From an uncultured Prevotella sp. (GTDB lineage: Bacteria > Bacteroidota > Bacteroidia > Bacteroidales > Bacteroidaceae), in contig CAJJWN010000006.1 in the NCBI GenBank assembly GCA_905196835.1, positions 1 through 64,000 of the forward strand: a DNA stretch of 64,000 bases, given 5' to 3'. Below the pieces are notes generated by a model. The model was not told the DNA's origin and did not search any database. It saw nothing but the letters and a program-made list of their open reading frames with translations. Below, piece by piece: positions 46,683 through 56,288 of this stretch. A program made the position numbers and the translations under genes. Position 1 is the first letter of the stretch. Each line of letters starts with the position of its first letter.

Positions 46683-48515
46683 ATGTGGTCAGATAATGAA
46701 ACAACGCAAGATTTGCTTGGCTATCAGGTCCATGCAGATTTACTCAAAAAAATAATTTTGAATGATGATATGTTACCCATTTCCATAGGGGTATTTGGAA
46801 ATTGGGGATCTGGAAAAAGTAGTTTGATGCTATTGCTTCAAAAGTCCTTGCATGAATGGGAAAAATCTCAACATGAAAAGGGTTGTAAGATTATACTTCA
46901 AGTGTATTTTAATAGTTGGCAGTTTGAAAGCTATGACTCAACAAAACTGACAATGATAGAAAGTATATTAGAAGCACTTGACAAAGATATTAATAAGCGA
47001 AAAAATGTATTTGAACGGGTAGATGATTTGCTCGAGCGAATCAACTTTTTGAAAGCAGGCGTATTTATCTTGAAGAAAGCCTATGAAAATCTCACTCCTG
47101 ATTGGCTGAAGAAATGGTTGCCAACAAAGGAAGACCTTGATAAGATAACAAACAAGGATAAATACAACAATCTACTTAAAGATGTAGCAAAAGGTAATAC
47201 ATCAAAATTTATCGCAACATTCAGAGAACTCTTTGATGAATTGGTTGACGATATGGGATATAAGGCTGTTGTTGTCTATATTGATGATTTGGATAGATGT
47301 GAACCCAAAAGAATTATTGGTTGCCTGGAGGCCGTCAAGTTGTTTGTAAATGTAAGGAAAACCGCATTTATCATTGGTGCAGATGAACGTATTATTGAAT
47401 ATGCTATTAGTCAGCATTATCCTATTCAAATGAAGAAAGAAGATATATCCAGTCCATTTTCAGACTATTTGGAAAAACTCATTCAGCTACCATACAAACT
47501 GCCACGTTTGTCTGACAACGAGCAAGAGACTTATATCACACTTCTTCTATGCAAAAATCATTTAAATGATATCTACTTTAATGAAATACATCAGAAATAT
47601 TTGGAGTTCAGAAAAACAGACAAGCATTCCAAATATAATATAGATGACATCAAAGCAAATATTTCCAAAGATAAAAAAATTGATTTTCATGCAGTAGAAT
47701 ATCGTTTACCAACTGTACCTCTTATTAAGCGTTTTTTAAATGGTAATCCACGACAACTAAAACGTTTTCTAAATACCTTATATGTACGTCAAGAGTTAGC
47801 TGAGGTAGCAGGTTTTACAGATATACGCCCTGAAGTATTAACCAAACTAATGGTATTGGAGTACAACACACTGTACAATTCTCGTTTTGAAGAACTTTAT
47901 AAACTTCAAAATGCAAATGGAGGTGTTTTGCCATTGGATGATGTTGAGCAAGAAGCAAAAACTGAAAATGGTATTCAAAATCCACAATGGAAAGACAACT
48001 GGTCGTCAGATTATTTGAGGCAATGGTTAAGCTCAGATCCGTCATTAAAAGATATAAATTTACAAAACTACTTCTGGATAGCACGAGATGCTTTGAAAAA
48101 TGAAAAACCAATAGCTTCGTTGGTTACAAACAAAGTCATGCTGTTATTCCGAAGATTATGTACCTTGCAAACAAACAGTATGATGAAGCGAGATTTGCCT
48201 GGAATTATTAATGCTTGCGATGATTCAGAAAAAGACATGATTATTCACTTGATTAATGATAACCTAAGAAAAGATCCAAAGTCAGAAAATTGTTGGAGAA
48301 TACTTAATTGCGATGAGAATAATTTATTATTTGGTGACAAAATAGACAGATTAAAATTATTATTCAGTAATATAAAGACCGAAGATATAGATACAAAAGC
48401 GGATATATTTTTTGTTAGAATGCTTTCATTAAGCAATGAGATACATAACTATATAAATAGTTTGCCAAAAGCGAACCCTTTAACAAAAGCTATCGAACGA
48501 AAAATTCAAAAATAA
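46683..48515 (+). CDS. qatA: QatA, KAP-family P-loop NTPase
   Basis: 610 aa. Walker A GNWGSGKSS (39-47) and Walker B VVVYIDDLDRCEP (~196-208) with the KAP signature; VYFNSWQFESYD fits the KAP N-domain. KAP helical insertions follow and a C-terminal ~200-residue region precedes QatB. It starts 23 bp after the HerA-like gene and is followed by qatB, C and D, the known QatABCD anti-phage operon. The ATPase role in defence is family knowledge. Confidence 0.88.
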   Translation: MWSDNETTQDLLGYQVHADLLKKIILNDDMLPISIGVFGNWGSGKSSLMLLLQKSLHEWEKSQHEKGCKIILQVYFNSWQFESYDSTKLTMIESILEALDKDINKRKNVFERVDDLLERINFLKAGVFILKKAYENLTPDWLKKWLPTKEDLDKITNKDKYNNLLKDVAKGNTSKFIATFRELFDELVDDMGYKAVVVYIDDLDRCEPKRIIGCLEAVKLFVNVRKTAFIIGADERIIEYAISQHYPIQMKKEDISSPFSDYLEKLIQLPYKLPRLSDNEQETYITLLLCKNHLNDIYFNEIHQKYLEFRKTDKHSKYNIDDIKANISKDKKIDFHAVEYRLPTVPLIKRFLNGNPRQLKRFLNTLYVRQELAEVAGFTDIRPEVLTKLMVLEYNTLYNSRFEELYKLQNANGGVLPLDDVEQEAKTENGIQNPQWKDNWSSDYLRQWLSSDPSLKDINLQNYFWIARDALKNEKPIASLVTNKVMLLFRRLCTLQTNSMMKRDLPGIINACDDSEKDMIIHLINDNLRKDPKSENCWRILNCDENNLLFGDKIDRLKLLFSNIKTEDIDTKADIFFVRMLSLSNEIHNYINSLPKANPLTKAIERKIQK

Positions 48516-48520
48516 TAAAT

Positions 48521-49270
48521 ATGGGTACATCACAATCACATAATTTGAAATCTTCGCCTAATTGGTCTGCAGCAAAACGAGCCATGACGAGTCTAGCAAA
48601 TGGAACAGACAATAAGCCTGCCTCAAATGCAAAGTTTTTTGGTAATTTAGGAATAGCGCTCGGCAATGGTTTGTATAGGGGTGGCAGAATTGGAGGGCAT
48701 GGAGGTAAGAGAGGCGGCAGTTCGTTTGGACGTGCTGGTGGACATGCAGTCAGAGGGTTGGCTACTGTTTTAAACAATATTAAACAATATGGACTTGTAT
48801 CAAGTTTAGGCATTGATAGACTGCCTGATACACAAAAGCCGAAAACGCCACATGATTTCAAGGAATTGCTTTTGCACGAGATCATTGGAGACAATGATTC
48901 TACAATGGATGATGCAGCAGCAACTTATGCAATGGATAAAGTGCTGAATGATATTTTGTCAGATTGTAAAGACGGACAAGAAATTGAAGATAAACTTCAG
49001 AATGCAACAGATGACGATCTTCATGAATGGATTATAACATTTGAAATTGAATACATACTGGAATATTCTGCAGAATTATTTCAAAGCCACATATTTGACA
49101 AAGGGAGTAATCCCGAAGAAATAAAGAAGGACATGAGAGGTTGGCTTCATAACGAACTAGATGAGAAGTTAAGCAAAGAACTAACTCAAATCGACTTCAA
49201 TAGCCGAGAAGGAAAAGAATACCTGGATTCTTTAACATCAGAAATATTGGATATATGGAAACAAGAATAA
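48521..49270 (+). CDS. qatB: QatB
   Basis: 249 aa. The N-terminal MGTSQSHNLKSSPNWSAAKR and the Gly/Arg-rich stretch (RGGRIGGHGGKRGGSSFGRA) are typical of QatB. The C-terminal half is acidic and helical. No enzymatic motif. It lies between qatA and qatC and overlaps qatC by 16 bp. Likely a structural or targeting partner in the Qat complex. Confidence 0.85.
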   Translation: MGTSQSHNLKSSPNWSAAKRAMTSLANGTDNKPASNAKFFGNLGIALGNGLYRGGRIGGHGGKRGGSSFGRAGGHAVRGLATVLNNIKQYGLVSSLGIDRLPDTQKPKTPHDFKELLLHEIIGDNDSTMDDAAATYAMDKVLNDILSDCKDGQEIEDKLQNATDDDLHEWIITFEIEYILEYSAELFQSHIFDKGSNPEEIKKDMRGWLHNELDEKLSKELTQIDFNSREGKEYLDSLTSEILDIWKQE

Positions 49271-50670
49271 ACATTAATTATACTCCGTCAAAAACAAGCG
49301 AAGTTTTTGGCCTTTTTACTCTTTCATTTCAAGGAAGTGACGGAAAAATTCATTCTGTCAACACAAAGTTTAATCCCAAACAGTTATGGGAGTTTTCACG
49401 AGATACATCATCTGTTGCTTTTGATTTATTAGTTTTATCCATGATTGTATATAATGTGGACAGAGCTGTACTTCGTTTGTCTAATTCAGATGATGGATGG
49501 AAACGAAACTTGATATTATTGAATGTTCCTGTAATAAATCTTGAGGATATGAATAAAGGTCGTGAAGCTTTTAATAAAGCAATCAATTTTCTTACGGGCG
49601 ACAATTGGGATATTCACTTTATACAGGCAGATTCATACTCGTATAATCCAACTAAAAAAGTAAAGGAATATGATCCTCAGTTTTTTGAAAAGGTTGCATT
49701 GTTTTCAGGAGGTTTAGACTCATTGATTGGATTTATAGATGAGGCCAGCACTCTCTCTGTTGATAAAAAGATACTACTTGTTTCACATATGGAACTGGGC
49801 AAAGAGCATAGTGATCAAAAAAGCATTTTAGAATATTGCAGGGAAAACAATATCTTTTCGAATAAATACGAACAAGTGTTGCTGAACGCAGGGCTTAAAC
49901 CTCATTCTTGGAATATTAAAACTCCAACAGAGAGTACATTCCGCTCACGTTCCTTATTATTTTTTGCAGCAGGAATATATATTGCAAACAAAATATCCCC
50001 ACAATGTCAATTGATAGTTCCAGAGAATGGAACTATATCAATAAATATACCTCTTGATAGTGGAAGAAGGAGTTCATGCAGTACTCGAACTACGCATCCT
50101 ACTTTTATCAAACGCATACAGGAGGCTTTATATGCTATAGGTATATCAAACTCAATATACAACCCATATCGATTAAAATCAAAAGCAGACATGGTTCTTG
50201 AGTGCTGTCAAGATACTTCGAAAAAGGCAATTTTAGAATCATTAGTTGACTTATCATGCTCTTGTGCAAAACGTGGTCACAATGTTTTTTGGGACAAAAG
50301 CGGAATAGAAATACGCAATGCCAAAATCAAACATTGTGGTATGTGTTTGCCATGCTTATATAGAAGAGTCGCACTAGATACAATAGGTCTAGATAATGAG
50401 GCATTGCTTGGCACTGATGTACTTCATGGCATTAAATTTAATCTTGACAATAAACATCAAAAAAGGAATAGGGATTTTAACGCTCTTCTGTATTTCCTAA
50501 AAAACAGAATGAATGAACGTACAATTCGCCAAGAACTATTCTTTAATGGAATTATAGAAAAGCAGGAGTTAGATGAATATACATCATTAGCCTTACACTC
50601 ATACAGACAAGTTATCAATTGGCTTAAGAAAAAAGCTACAAATGAAATACAAATAAGAGCAGGAATATGA
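49255..50670 (+). CDS. qatC: QatC, QueC-like PP-loop enzyme
   Basis: 471 aa. The ATP pyrophosphatase PP-loop SGGLDS lies near residues 152-157 (EKVALFSGGLDSLIGFIDEA). The C-terminal Cys cluster (SCSCAKRGH ... CGMCLPCLYRR) fits the zinc site of QueC-like proteins. An N-terminal extension of ~140 residues is present, as in defence-type QueC homologues. In Qat it is thought to modify a target, possibly a nucleobase or protein N-terminus. It overlaps qatB and shares ATGA with qatD. Confidence 0.88.
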   Translation: METRININYTPSKTSEVFGLFTLSFQGSDGKIHSVNTKFNPKQLWEFSRDTSSVAFDLLVLSMIVYNVDRAVLRLSNSDDGWKRNLILLNVPVINLEDMNKGREAFNKAINFLTGDNWDIHFIQADSYSYNPTKKVKEYDPQFFEKVALFSGGLDSLIGFIDEASTLSVDKKILLVSHMELGKEHSDQKSILEYCRENNIFSNKYEQVLLNAGLKPHSWNIKTPTESTFRSRSLLFFAAGIYIANKISPQCQLIVPENGTISINIPLDSGRRSSCSTRTTHPTFIKRIQEALYAIGISNSIYNPYRLKSKADMVLECCQDTSKKAILESLVDLSCSCAKRGHNVFWDKSGIEIRNAKIKHCGMCLPCLYRRVALDTIGLDNEALLGTDVLHGIKFNLDNKHQKRNRDFNALLYFLKNRMNERTIRQELFFNGIIEKQELDEYTSLALHSYRQVINWLKKKATNEIQIRAGI

Positions 50671-51356
50671 TTATAGACACCCATTGTCATTTTGACATGA
50701 TGCCAAATCCTGAACAGTATCTCAAACAACAAGAGGTAAAAAAGAATATCTCGATAGGAATGACAAATCTGCCAAGTCATTTTTTATTGGGCTATGAGCA
50801 TGTAAGACAATATAAGTTCTCACGTTTGGCTTTAGGATTTCATCCATTATATGCAAGCGAAAATAAAAATGAATTACGACTATTTAGCCAGTGTTTAGAT
50901 AAAACTAGCTATATTGGTGAAATCGGTCTAGATTTTAGTAACGAAGGACTAAAAACAAAAGATGATCAAGTTTTCGTTTTAGAGAAAGTATTGCAGCTAT
51001 TAAGTAAAAAAAATAAAATAGTAAGTGTCCATTCCAGACGAGCTGAAAAAGTCTTGTTCGAAATGCTGATTACCTATGGCATTAAGAATGTAATATTCCA
51101 TTGGTATTCAGGTCCTCTCTCTCTAATTCCTAAGATAGTAGAACATGGATATTATTTTTCTGTCAACGAAAAAATGACAAAAACTAATAGTGGAATAGAA
51201 ATAATTAAGCGCATACCACGTAATCTTATTCTAACAGAAACAGATGCCCCTTTTAATAAAGTTTGCTCAATCAGTAATACTCTAACAAATATAGGTTTGG
51301 GAGAAAGTGTCATTTATGATAATTTTAGCCGCCTTATATATACTATTAAAAGATAG
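50667..51356 (+). CDS. qatD: QatD, TatD-like metal-dependent nuclease
   Basis: 229 aa. All TatD metal-site motifs are seen: THCHFD (5-10), GEIGLDF, VSVHSRRAE, VIFHWYSG and LTETDAPF. TatD proteins are DNases; here it would be the effector or a processing enzyme of Qat. It starts within the qatC stop (ATGA overlap) and ends the operon. Confidence 0.9.
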   Translation: MIIDTHCHFDMMPNPEQYLKQQEVKKNISIGMTNLPSHFLLGYEHVRQYKFSRLALGFHPLYASENKNELRLFSQCLDKTSYIGEIGLDFSNEGLKTKDDQVFVLEKVLQLLSKKNKIVSVHSRRAEKVLFEMLITYGIKNVIFHWYSGPLSLIPKIVEHGYYFSVNEKMTKTNSGIEIIKRIPRNLILTETDAPFNKVCSISNTLTNIGLGESVIYDNFSRLIYTIKR

Positions 51357-51384
51357 TTAGGCACTAAAAATATATTGTATAAAT

Positions 51385-51420
51385 GGAAATACGGGATTCA
51401 ATTTAGAGTCTCGTATTTCC
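51385..51420. terminator. Terminator between qatD and the convergent STAND gene
   Basis: GGAAATACG (51385-51393) pairs with CGTATTTCC (51412-51420); flanked by A- and T-rich sequence, usable in both directions. Confidence 0.65.
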
Positions 51421-51465
51421 AAGTACATAAAATTTTAGGTGGGGTGTGTACAGCGTTAATTATTT

Positions 51466-53931
51466 TTACATTCCGTGTCTTATCTTCCTAAAATCCTCTT
51501 CATCTTTCTCCATGTCAAGCAACTTCTTTTCGTTATTAATACATTTTTGTGCCCATTCCCGTACCTCTTGTTTTTGATGATCCAACAACTGTTCAAAACA
51601 TTTGATATTCCTCTCGTAATATGGGGATATATCACCACTCCATGAGAAAGAGCCTAAATTAGATGAAATATTATCCCTTACATCTTTTCGTTCCCCGAAA
51701 TTATCCAGAAGCCAGATAATCCATTTATTGAAATACTCTTTTTCATTTCCATCGTCTTCTTTTTCAAAGCAAGGTACCATTAAGGCAATCCTTGCAGGTG
51801 CAGACTCTGGATTCTCTATGCAAAGCTGTTTGATTAACTCTTCGTTGATATCAAATAGCGGACCTTTGTCAAAGCTAAACCCAGACCCCAGCTCATCCTT
51901 CACTTGGAAATAGAACAAGAAAGTATCTGTTCCCAAAAAAGCATTAACAAATTCCGGCCATACATCATCGAAATAATCCTTTAACAATTCTGTGAACACT
52001 CCTTCAGTATTTAAATGCACCATCTGAGTGTTGTACAAGTCGATAAACTTCCTGTTTACTTGCTTTGCAAATTCAGCATCATGCCATAATTGTAAGGTCT
52101 CTACAAGAAGACGGCTATAGTCATATAGTAAATGTCCCATATTGCTATTTATTTGAAACTTTAACATCGCTTCTTTTACAATGTTAACAGTTTCGTCTAG
52201 GTCGTCTTTTCGCATCATGAATCGTTCTGATATTACGTATGCAATCAAATCATTTGGACGATCAGGAAAACAATCTCTCAGAGCCTTTAGTATTAACAAG
52301 TAATGTTCGGAACTATTCGACCTGAAATACTGGAGATAAGTAGCTAGATAGTCTATCGTCAGAACTCCGCTCTCTTGTTCTGAAAAAAGCTGATAAAAAT
52401 GACTTATCTTATCGTCTTCGGTGCTGGCCATTAATGATACATATAGGTATTCATGTCCGTCATCTCTTAATCTCTTCAGAAACGACAACAGTGGTTTCTT
52501 TTCCTTGGCACATGAAGATAGGTTACCAAAAAACGGGCTATAGAAGTCTTGGGGCATTGTTGCTAATACATTAAAGATGGTATCAAAAAGTATTCCTAAT
52601 TGTTCGTCTGTGGCTGTTGTTACTAATCGTTTTACAAACTCGATAGGAATATACTTGTTATCCTCAAGTAACGCTTTCACTTCTTCAGTATTAGCATATA
52701 TCTCCTTGTCTATGAACTCAGCCGCCAGCGGAGCATACAGTTTCTCGGATAACTCGATTTGTTCTTTGTCCTTCAGTCGGTATTGTCCATGCTGTATATA
52801 CCTGGCTTCGTTCAGTTGCATTTTAAAAGATTGGTTCCTCATTTTCTCCATCAGTCCCGCAATTCCTAAGGATTTCGCGTCGATGCCAAAGGTATGTACC
52901 ATCTGGAATAAGGCCTCATAACCAGTGTCCCAGGCATAGTTTTTTAGTTCTGCTATTTTCTCCAAGAGCGGAACAAAGACTTCCTTTCGTACTGTACGTG
53001 CCCAATTGTAGACTTTTCTTTCTGCCATTTCGGCCAAGAGATTGACAATCTCAGGATTCTTGTTTATCCATTCCAACAACAAGTCCCGGCATCCGTACCA
53101 GTATTCGAAGATTTCATCCCAAGTATTCGGTGTATAGTCCTTCCTGTTCTCAAATCCGAACTTCTCGGCTCCACCTATCCGGACAAATCCTCCGTTTTGT
53201 AATGCAGCTTCAAAGCAACGTATGGTTAACGGTATATAAGTCTCTCTCTCATCGATGAGTCCTTGCAGGGTCGCCAAGCGATCCTTCAGATTTACTTCTG
53301 TTCCTGCTAAATAAATATGGAACAGTTGAACTAATTGTGCCGTAGCATTATTACCAATCTCTTCATTCTCGGCCACGGCCAATCGTGCCATCATGAACAC
53401 GCCATCATGATAACTCTCGCGGGCAAAGCAAAGACGTTCTAGAGCCCAGATTATATTCCGCCTTACATCACCATAAACCTGTTCTCTCAGCCAATCGATA
53501 TCCTTGTATCCAAGCACTCTCCGTAAATGTGTAGCTATAGCGGCAGGGTTCACGGTACTCATGGCGAGGAAAAGTTCAGAACCCAAACCAGAACATAAGT
53601 TCTCCTCGTCGAAAAAAGGGTGGTCGATGTTTGCATTGACCAGTTGCCCTACCATTTTAAATGCTTCCTTGTTACCGGACATCTGCTGTATGTGCTTACA
53701 GAAGCCTTCGCTAATGGCTGTTTGTATGCTTGGTGGCTGTTTTTTGATGTCCTCAATAAGTTCGTTGAAATGTATCCGTGAATTACACACATATTTAAAC
53801 CACTCGGCAGTCAGCCAGACAGCTAGTGGAAATGGCCTTACATAAAGCCATTTGCCTTGTATATCAATCAGTGTTGGATGGTATTTCGTCACGATTCTTA
53901 CCGCGATACTCCTCCGCTCTTCATATTCCAT
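51466..53931 (-). CDS. STAND protein C-terminal sensor region (frameshifted half)
   Basis: 821 aa as an isolated frame, mostly alpha-helical repeats, as in the ligand-sensing part of STAND NTPases. The frame is open upstream of ATG 53931 and runs back without stop to ~54009, reading EDATHEGFAYLLGNN, where it meets the frame of the trypsin-NTPase half. It is therefore the second half of one ~1315-aa protein (51466-55415) split by a single base in a C run. Translation of this half alone is doubtful. Confidence 0.75.
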   Translation of the reverse strand: MEYEERRSIAVRIVTKYHPTLIDIQGKWLYVRPFPLAVWLTAEWFKYVCNSRIHFNELIEDIKKQPPSIQTAISEGFCKHIQQMSGNKEAFKMVGQLVNANIDHPFFDEENLCSGLGSELFLAMSTVNPAAIATHLRRVLGYKDIDWLREQVYGDVRRNIIWALERLCFARESYHDGVFMMARLAVAENEEIGNNATAQLVQLFHIYLAGTEVNLKDRLATLQGLIDERETYIPLTIRCFEAALQNGGFVRIGGAEKFGFENRKDYTPNTWDEIFEYWYGCRDLLLEWINKNPEIVNLLAEMAERKVYNWARTVRKEVFVPLLEKIAELKNYAWDTGYEALFQMVHTFGIDAKSLGIAGLMEKMRNQSFKMQLNEARYIQHGQYRLKDKEQIELSEKLYAPLAAEFIDKEIYANTEEVKALLEDNKYIPIEFVKRLVTTATDEQLGILFDTIFNVLATMPQDFYSPFFGNLSSCAKEKKPLLSFLKRLRDDGHEYLYVSLMASTEDDKISHFYQLFSEQESGVLTIDYLATYLQYFRSNSSEHYLLILKALRDCFPDRPNDLIAYVISERFMMRKDDLDETVNIVKEAMLKFQINSNMGHLLYDYSRLLVETLQLWHDAEFAKQVNRKFIDLYNTQMVHLNTEGVFTELLKDYFDDVWPEFVNAFLGTDTFLFYFQVKDELGSGFSFDKGPLFDINEELIKQLCIENPESAPARIALMVPCFEKEDDGNEKEYFNKWIIWLLDNFGERKDVRDNISSNLGSFSWSGDISPYYERNIKCFEQLLDHQKQEVREWAQKCINNEKKLLDMEKDEEDFRKIRHGM

Positions 53932-53960
53932 TCCGTTAAGTGGCGTTACGTGATTGTTAC

Positions 53961-55415
53961 CTAACAGGTATGCAAAACCCTCATGTGTAGCATCTTCATA
54001 AGGGAGGGGTAAGCAAAGTGATAATGTTTGCCAAATCTTTTTTCCTCTTCTTCTTTATTGGGGGTAAGGTTTAGTAACTTCGGCATTAGATGCGTTACAT
54101 CCTCGGGACCAGCAATTTTGTTATTCTTGTATGCCTTAACAAGTTCTATCGCCATTTGAGGGTATCCACCTGCTAACTGTTTGATAACCAAAATGTCATT
54201 CTTATTCTGTTCATCTTCGTGCAGTGCCTCACTAATATAGTGTCCTATGCTCTCCTCCATGTCTTGAGGTCTTAACTTAATAACGGGGAAAGTGATACGT
54301 TCAAGCTCTTCATTAAAATAGTCATGATGAGCAAAAATCAATCGAAATAAGTTGTTGTATTTATCTCTGATACTGATAATTTCCGTAACAAGTTCCATTG
54401 GGCAGTCATCCACGATGATAATTCCATCACTTTCGGGATTATCTTTCAGTATTTGCTTCAACTCGCCCATCAGTTTATCTCGATTACCATTAAATTTCGT
54501 ATAATATCGGTTTGGTTCGCGTTCTGTCTCCTTGAAAGCCTCATAAATCAGTTTTGACTTACCCATTCCCGATAATGCTGTCAGCAGCAGCGTTGAAGTA
54601 TCATCGTCCCTCAGTTGGTCGATAATCTCTTTCGTCTTATCGTTTTCTATAAAGTAACCAGTCTGATTCAGATTATAATCGGATTTGTCTAATAGATTTA
54701 ACAGTTGACGGCTATCAACCTCTCGAGCCACACCGGTGTCGGCAATAAACGTATATTCACGACTGTCGACAATGGAATCCAACAATCCGCTTGGAATATA
54801 ATTGGATGAAGGCATACAAATAAACTCGTTGTTGTTCCCATCAAATCTACCTACTTCCGACATATAGGCAACCATATACAGTACGTCGTCCGTACCTTGA
54901 TAGAAGATACCTCCTCCAGATGTTCCTTCAAAGTTTATTTTAGGACTTAAATTTTGAAACTGAAGTTGAATATCTGTACTTGCCCAACTTTTTTCCCCTC
55001 GTTTTACAACATCGTAGATTTTCAGAGAAGTGTCGTCTTTATGAAAACCACAGAGGATTGCTTGGCCAGATATATCCGTTGTCAATAGTCGCACTTGGTC
55101 AAGTCCCGATGTGGGCATACCGTTGGGTTTTATCACACGCAACACAGTAGCATCATCCTCTTCTGGCTTGTTGTAGTAAACCACTTCTTCCACAGTTAAG
55201 TGGAATGTCCGGCTGTTCCTCTTGAGCAAAATACCTATCTGCTCTTTGTCTAGAGGGCCATCCTTGGTATCTTTTTGTATTATATGTGCAGCAGTAAGGA
55301 CATAGAGGTTCTCTCCGACAGAAACGATGATGCCCGATCCTTTATTGTTGTTGGAACACTCAATCTTAACTGTTACCTTTCTTAGGGCTTTTATGTTTGC
55401 TTTTGTCAGATTCAT
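53961..55415 (-). CDS. Trypsin-like protease plus STAND NTPase (AVAST type 1-like, N-terminal half)
   Basis: 484 aa. Residues ~1-210 form a trypsin-like protease with an intact triad: His44 (LTAAH), Asp87/88 (EEDDA) and Ser166 (GTSGGG). Residues ~240-440 form the STAND P-loop NTPase with SGMGKSK (~280) and Walker B GIIIVDDCP. It ends prematurely (RVLHTC) after a frameshift at the G4 run 54006-54009 on the plus strand; restoring one base continues into the 821-aa sensor part. The MBL gene overlaps its start by 4 bp. The pair resembles AVAST type 1, in which a viral protein sensed by the repeats activates the protease. Confidence 0.82.
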   Translation of the reverse strand: MNLTKANIKALRKVTVKIECSNNNKGSGIIVSVGENLYVLTAAHIIQKDTKDGPLDKEQIGILLKRNSRTFHLTVEEVVYYNKPEEDDATVLRVIKPNGMPTSGLDQVRLLTTDISGQAILCGFHKDDTSLKIYDVVKRGEKSWASTDIQLQFQNLSPKINFEGTSGGGIFYQGTDDVLYMVAYMSEVGRFDGNNNEFICMPSSNYIPSGLLDSIVDSREYTFIADTGVAREVDSRQLLNLLDKSDYNLNQTGYFIENDKTKEIIDQLRDDDTSTLLLTALSGMGKSKLIYEAFKETEREPNRYYTKFNGNRDKLMGELKQILKDNPESDGIIIVDDCPMELVTEIISIRDKYNNLFRLIFAHHDYFNEELERITFPVIKLRPQDMEESIGHYISEALHEDEQNKNDILVIKQLAGGYPQMAIELVKAYKNNKIAGPEDVTHLMPKLLNLTPNKEEEEKRFGKHYHFAYPSLMKMLHMRVLHTC

Positions 55416-56288
55416 AGTTCTTTGATATTATCATGTACTTCAAAATTCCATTTTTCACATTCGCCTTCATTTAAAAAAGGAATACCATTTGTTTCAATCA
55501 GTTCTAATTTATAATTAAAATACAAATGTACTTTTGTGTCCATGTTCCTTTTCGTGTGACATAAAATATGAGCGATTGTAGTTCTATCGGGGTGATTGGA
55601 ACTTCCGTTGCCTCCGTTGGTCGATATAATAAACTTATCACATTGGATAATGTCCAATAAGCTATTGCTCGTATTGTTTCTACTTCCATGATGCGATACC
55701 TTTACGAAATCAACGACTAATGGGTTTTCTTCAGAGTAGCCTTTTTCCTCTCTCAGGTATCTCTCCACATTCTGGGGATAGCTGTCGCCCAACATCAATA
55801 TGCTCAGATTATCACACCTTAGGATAAAGGCTATACTCGCTGCATTTGCCAATTCATTATCCTTCTTCAGATTAGGCTCTGGGGGTATTTCTTTTGCTAA
55901 TTTATCGAGAGGTTTCTCTAGGTCTATCGTATCCTTCTGAGTCGCATTCAATAGCTGCCTCGCTTCATCTTTCTGTTTCTCTATGACCATCTTCGTGACA
56001 TCCTCTGTAGGTGATACCACCTCTATGCTGGCAAAAGGCCTATCAAACTCCATCCCCTCATGCAAATCATTACGCCAGACCATTCCATGTTGCTTTGCCA
56101 ATTCATTCAACCTTACGGATAGCAGCATACCGTGTGCGGCAGTTGTATACTTACTCGCTGCCACCTCTACGTAACCTGCGCAGTTTGCCCATACCTCTTT
56201 AGCTGGTATCATGTTATCCTCCAAGCATGTGTCTACCAACTGCAGAATTCCACCAATATGATCTTCATCATAATGGGTCAGTACCATA
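55412..56288 (-). pseudogene. MBL-fold hydrolase, 3' part (interrupted by an IS)
   Basis: 291 aa readable from MVLTHYDEDHIGGI. It carries the metallo-beta-lactamase HxDxDH motif (THYDEDH), GDSYPQNVERY and VSHHGSRNNTS, like ComEC/Rec2-type MBL proteins. The first ~55 codons lie 1.67 kb upstream at 57962-58126, separated by an IS with a 7-bp target duplication. The intact gene would encode ~345 aa and be the first gene of the AVAST-like operon. As read it is inactivated. Confidence 0.85.
56282..56288. repeat. Target-site duplication of the IS, left copy
   Basis: TACCATA, identical to 57962-57968. Confidence 0.75.

Noticed and set aside
46683..48515. KAP NTPase as part of the R-M/DndD-HerA system
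   Set aside because: It is followed by clear QatB, QatC and QatD genes, so it is QatA; operon linkage with the upstream system remains possible.
53504..53845. Plus-strand open frame opposite the STAND gene
   Set aside because: Antisense shadow of the helical-repeat coding region with no own signals.
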